8,280 nucleotides of DNA from Pseudomonadota bacterium. Lineage in GTDB: Bacteria > Pseudomonadota > Alphaproteobacteria > UBA2966 > CAIVPW01. Position 1 is the stretch's first letter. The number at the start of each line of letters is the position of its first letter. The stretch lies in NCBI GenBank assembly GCA_027625125.1, contig JAQBXG010000071.1, positions 1 to 8,280 of the forward strand. The letters run 5' to 3'. The notes beneath the pieces are model-generated. The model did no database searches and was not told where the DNA came from. It saw only the letters and a list, made by a program, of their open reading frames with translations. Both the position numbers and the translations under genes were made by a program. Shown here in pieces: positions 6,728-8,280 of this stretch.

Positions 6728-7744
6728 TCAGTTGGCGGCGAGGAGCGGCTGGGGCGTCACCAGCGCCGACAGCGGCACCAGCGTGATGCCGCGCGCCGCC
6801 AGTGACGGCAGCCAGACCCGCAGCACTTCCAGGGTCGCGCCCTTCGGATGGGCGATGGCGACGGCGGCGCCGTTGCGGCGCGCCAATGCCTCGACCTCGG
6901 CGATGCGCGCCCAGACGGATTCCGGGTCCGGTTCGTTGTCAAGAAATACGTCCCGGGCCAGATACGGCACCCCCGCCGTCCGCGCCGTGACCCGGCCTTT
7001 CGTTGCGCCGGTCGTTATCGAATCCAGAAACAACATGCCGCGATCCGCCAGCGCCGCCATCAGCACGGTCATCGATTCCGGGTCCGACGTAAACCGGCTG
7101 CCCATGTGATTGTTGACGCCGACGGCGCCGTCAAACTGCGACAGCGCCCATTCGATTCGCCGGTCCAGTTCGGTCGCCGCCAGGCCGGTCCGCAGCGCAT
7201 TGGGGCCGGTGTCCCATTTGCCGTCGAACGGCTCCATCGGCACATGCACCAGCAATTCGTGGCCGTTGGCCCGCGCCCGCGCCGCCAGTTCGTCCAGCCC
7301 CCGGGCGTAGGTCATCAGCGCCAGCGTCACCGGCCCCGGCAGTTCCGCCGCCCGGCGGCCGTTCGGCACATGGACGCCGACGTCGTCCAGCACGACGGCG
7401 ATCCGTGGCCCCACCGTCGCCGCCACCGGCACCGCAAAGCGCTGCCACGCCGGCAGCGCCGCATCGCGTGGCGGCGTGTCGTCCGGAAGCACCGCGACCG
7501 TCTGCGGCGTGGCCGGGCGCGGTGCGGCCACGTGCGGGGGTGGGGCGTGTGGCAGGGGGGCTTGCGATGCAACCGCCGCCGTCCGCAGCGGCGTCGCATC
7601 CTGGGCCGGCATCGGCGAGGTCGCGATGACCGAATCCGCCGCCGCCGTCGCCGAACCGCTGACGACGCCCAGGCTCGCGCCCAAGCCCGCGCCCAGCACG
7701 AACATCGCGGCGACGGCGATCAGAATCCGCGCGGCTTTCCCCAT
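6728..7744 (-). CDS. Divergent polysaccharide deacetylase-family protein (DUF610/YibQ-like)
   Basis: A 338-residue envelope protein. An N-terminal hydrophobic segment (about 6-29) is an uncleaved anchor or signal peptide. A Pro/Ala-rich, probably disordered linker (about 40-110) leads to a deacetylase-like fold of the divergent family from about 113 on. Diagnostic blocks are RIAVVLDDVGV with paired aspartates D120-D121, LLVHVPMEP (H168, E171), VGVNNHMGSRFT (N211-T219 with H213), FLDS (239-242), GVPYLARDVFLDNEP and AIAHPKG (H299). The family is thought to act on envelope glycans, but its substrate is not established and I cannot assign one. The start at 7744 gives a sensible anchor although no good Shine-Dalgarno precedes it. 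It follows cueR on the same strand after 61 bp. The usual neighbours I know for this family (murein hydrolase activator, C-terminal protease) are not here. Confidence 0.92.
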   Translation of the reverse strand: MGKAARILIAVAAMFVLGAGLGASLGVVSGSATAAADSVIATSPMPAQDATPLRTAAVASQAPLPHAPPPHVAAPRPATPQTVAVLPDDTPPRDAALPAWQRFAVPVAATVGPRIAVVLDDVGVHVPNGRRAAELPGPVTLALMTYARGLDELAARARANGHELLVHVPMEPFDGKWDTGPNALRTGLAATELDRRIEWALSQFDGAVGVNNHMGSRFTSDPESMTVLMAALADRGMLFLDSITTGATKGRVTARTAGVPYLARDVFLDNEPDPESVWARIAEVEALARRNGAAVAIAHPKGATLEVLRVWLPSLAARGITLVPLSALVTPQPLLAAN

Positions 7745-7781
7745 CGGCTGAGATTAGCGCGGCGCCGCCGCGTCTGCCAGA

Positions 7782-7801
7782 CCGCGCGCCATTGCGCGCG
7801 G
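7782..7801 (-). terminator. GC-rich hairpin just after cueR
   Basis: CCGCGCGC (7782-7789), a CATT loop and GCGCGCGG (7794-7801) form a perfect 8-bp stem with a 4-nt loop. It starts 5 bases beyond the cueR stop codon. No T-run follows in the cueR direction, so it is not a textbook intrinsic terminator. It may attenuate or protect the cueR transcript and partly insulate the downstream deacetylase gene. Confidence 0.35.
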
Positions 7802-7805
7802 GCGG

Positions 7806-8201
7806 TCAGCCGTGATGGCCGGCCAGGTCGTCGAGAATCGGGCAGTCCGGGCGCGCGTCCCCGGCGCAGCAGTCGACCAGGTGCTGCAACGTCGAGCGCA
7901 TCGCGTCCAATTCCGCCACCTTGCGGTCGATGTCGCGGATATGGGCCTGGGTCATCGCCTTGACCTCGGCGCTGGCGCGCTCGCGGTTGTGGTACAGCGA
8001 CAGCAATGCGCGCACTTCGGCGACCGTAAAGCCCAGGCCACGGGCGCGGCTGATGAACCGCAGCGTCTCGACATCGTCGGCGCCATAGTCACGGTAGCCG
8101 TTGTCGGCCCGCGGCGCGGCCTCGATCAATCCGACGCTTTCGTAATAGCGAATGGTCTTCGGCGTCACGCCCGAGCGATCCGCAGCCTGGCCGATATTCA
8201 T
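7806..8201 (-). CDS. cueR: CueR-type Cu(I)-responsive MerR-family regulator
   Basis: A 131-residue copper sensor. CueR-type proteins bind monovalent metal and activate copper export and detoxification genes by untwisting promoters with long spacers. The winged helix-turn-helix spans residues 1-70 (MNIGQAADRSGVTPKTIRYYESVGLI, then NGYRDYG and FISRARGLGFTVAEV). A long dimerisation helix covers about 80-110. The metal loop is C112-AGDARPD-C120-PIL, the C-X7-C spacing of CueR. S77 in the ASAEVK motif matches the serine that distinguishes +1 metal sensors. Divalent sensors have cysteine there. The ATG at 8201 has AGGGAGG on the minus strand (complement of 8208-8214), 6 bases upstream. No copper ATPase, chaperone or oxidase lies in the window, so its targets must be off to the right or elsewhere. 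An extra C111 precedes the metal loop. Confidence 0.93.
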   Translation of the reverse strand: MNIGQAADRSGVTPKTIRYYESVGLIEAAPRADNGYRDYGADDVETLRFISRARGLGFTVAEVRALLSLYHNRERASAEVKAMTQAHIRDIDRKVAELDAMRSTLQHLVDCCAGDARPDCPILDDLAGHHG

Positions 8202-8219
8202 GCGCGCCTCCCTAGTGGA

Positions 8220-8250
8220 TTGACTCCAACGTCTGGTGCCCTCGTGCTGC
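8220..8250 (+). promoter_or_regulatory. Possible MerR/CueR-type promoter facing right
   Basis: TTGACT at 8220-8225 is a good -35-like hexamer, directly followed by an imperfect dyad (CTCCA-ACGTC-TGGTG, 8224-8238). That is the position where MerR-family dimers bind. The 19-bp-spaced hexamer TGCTGC at 8245-8250 is a poor -10. It would drive an unseen rightward gene. An ATG at 8258 (reading MITFGSA to the edge) is a possible but unproven start. The 79 bp right of cueR hold nothing else I can support. Confidence 0.25.
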
Positions 8251-8280
8251 GGCGGCGATGATTACGTTCGGGTCTGCTTT

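Noticed and set aside
7515..7560. G-runs on the plus strand suggesting a G-quadruplex
   Set aside because: The runs are uneven with long loops and are explained by proline codons of the Pro/Ala-rich linker read on the minus strand.
7812..8261. Plus-strand open frame of 149 codons across cueR
   Set aside because: It is antisense to a complete CueR gene with a strong ribosome binding site and shows no family features of its own.

Overview
The window looks like ordinary chromosome from a GC-rich alphaproteobacterium. The evidence is the dense GC-rich coding, an alphaproteobacterial-style MsrQ N-terminus, and a SurA_N/PpiD-type isomerase directly followed by trpE and divergent from tpiA, an arrangement I associate with that class. 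I cannot resolve the order or genus. I see no RNA genes, insertion sequences, CRISPR arrays or prophage genes.

Layout from left to right. (1) Minus strand, 1-813: msrQ, the haem-binding membrane subunit of the methionine sulfoxide reductase system. It runs off the left edge, and its translation start is inferred. (2) Minus strand, 834-1622: tpiA, triosephosphate isomerase, 20 nt upstream of msrQ and probably co-transcribed with it. (3) A 191-bp divergent intergenic region, 1623-1813, with a TTGACA -35-like element facing right. (4) Plus strand, 1814-3835: a PpiD-like membrane-anchored periplasmic folding factor, then 3843-5354: trpE, anthranilate synthase component I, starting at a TTG seven bases after the ppiD stop. 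(5) Minus strand, 5351-5800: an unrecognised four-helix membrane protein whose stop codon shares the CTAG tetranucleotide with the trpE stop. (6) A divergent control region, 5801-5908, with a palindrome and a direct repeat, then plus strand 5909-6712: an XRE/MmyB-type regulator. (7) Minus strand, 6728-7744: a divergent polysaccharide deacetylase-family periplasmic protein. (8) Minus strand, 7806-8201: a CueR-type copper-sensing MerR regulator, with a possible MerR-type promoter to its right facing out of the window.

The genes cover several unrelated housekeeping and stress roles: glycolysis, envelope protein repair and folding, tryptophan synthesis, envelope maintenance and copper sensing. 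They do not form one pathway. The least explained unit is the regulator and four-helix membrane protein pair around the palindrome at 5858-5874. I see no strong evidence for a new multi-gene system. The most useful second looks are that pair, an apparent insertion in the parvulin domain of the PpiD-like protein, and the missing usual neighbours of trpE, tpiA and msrQ.
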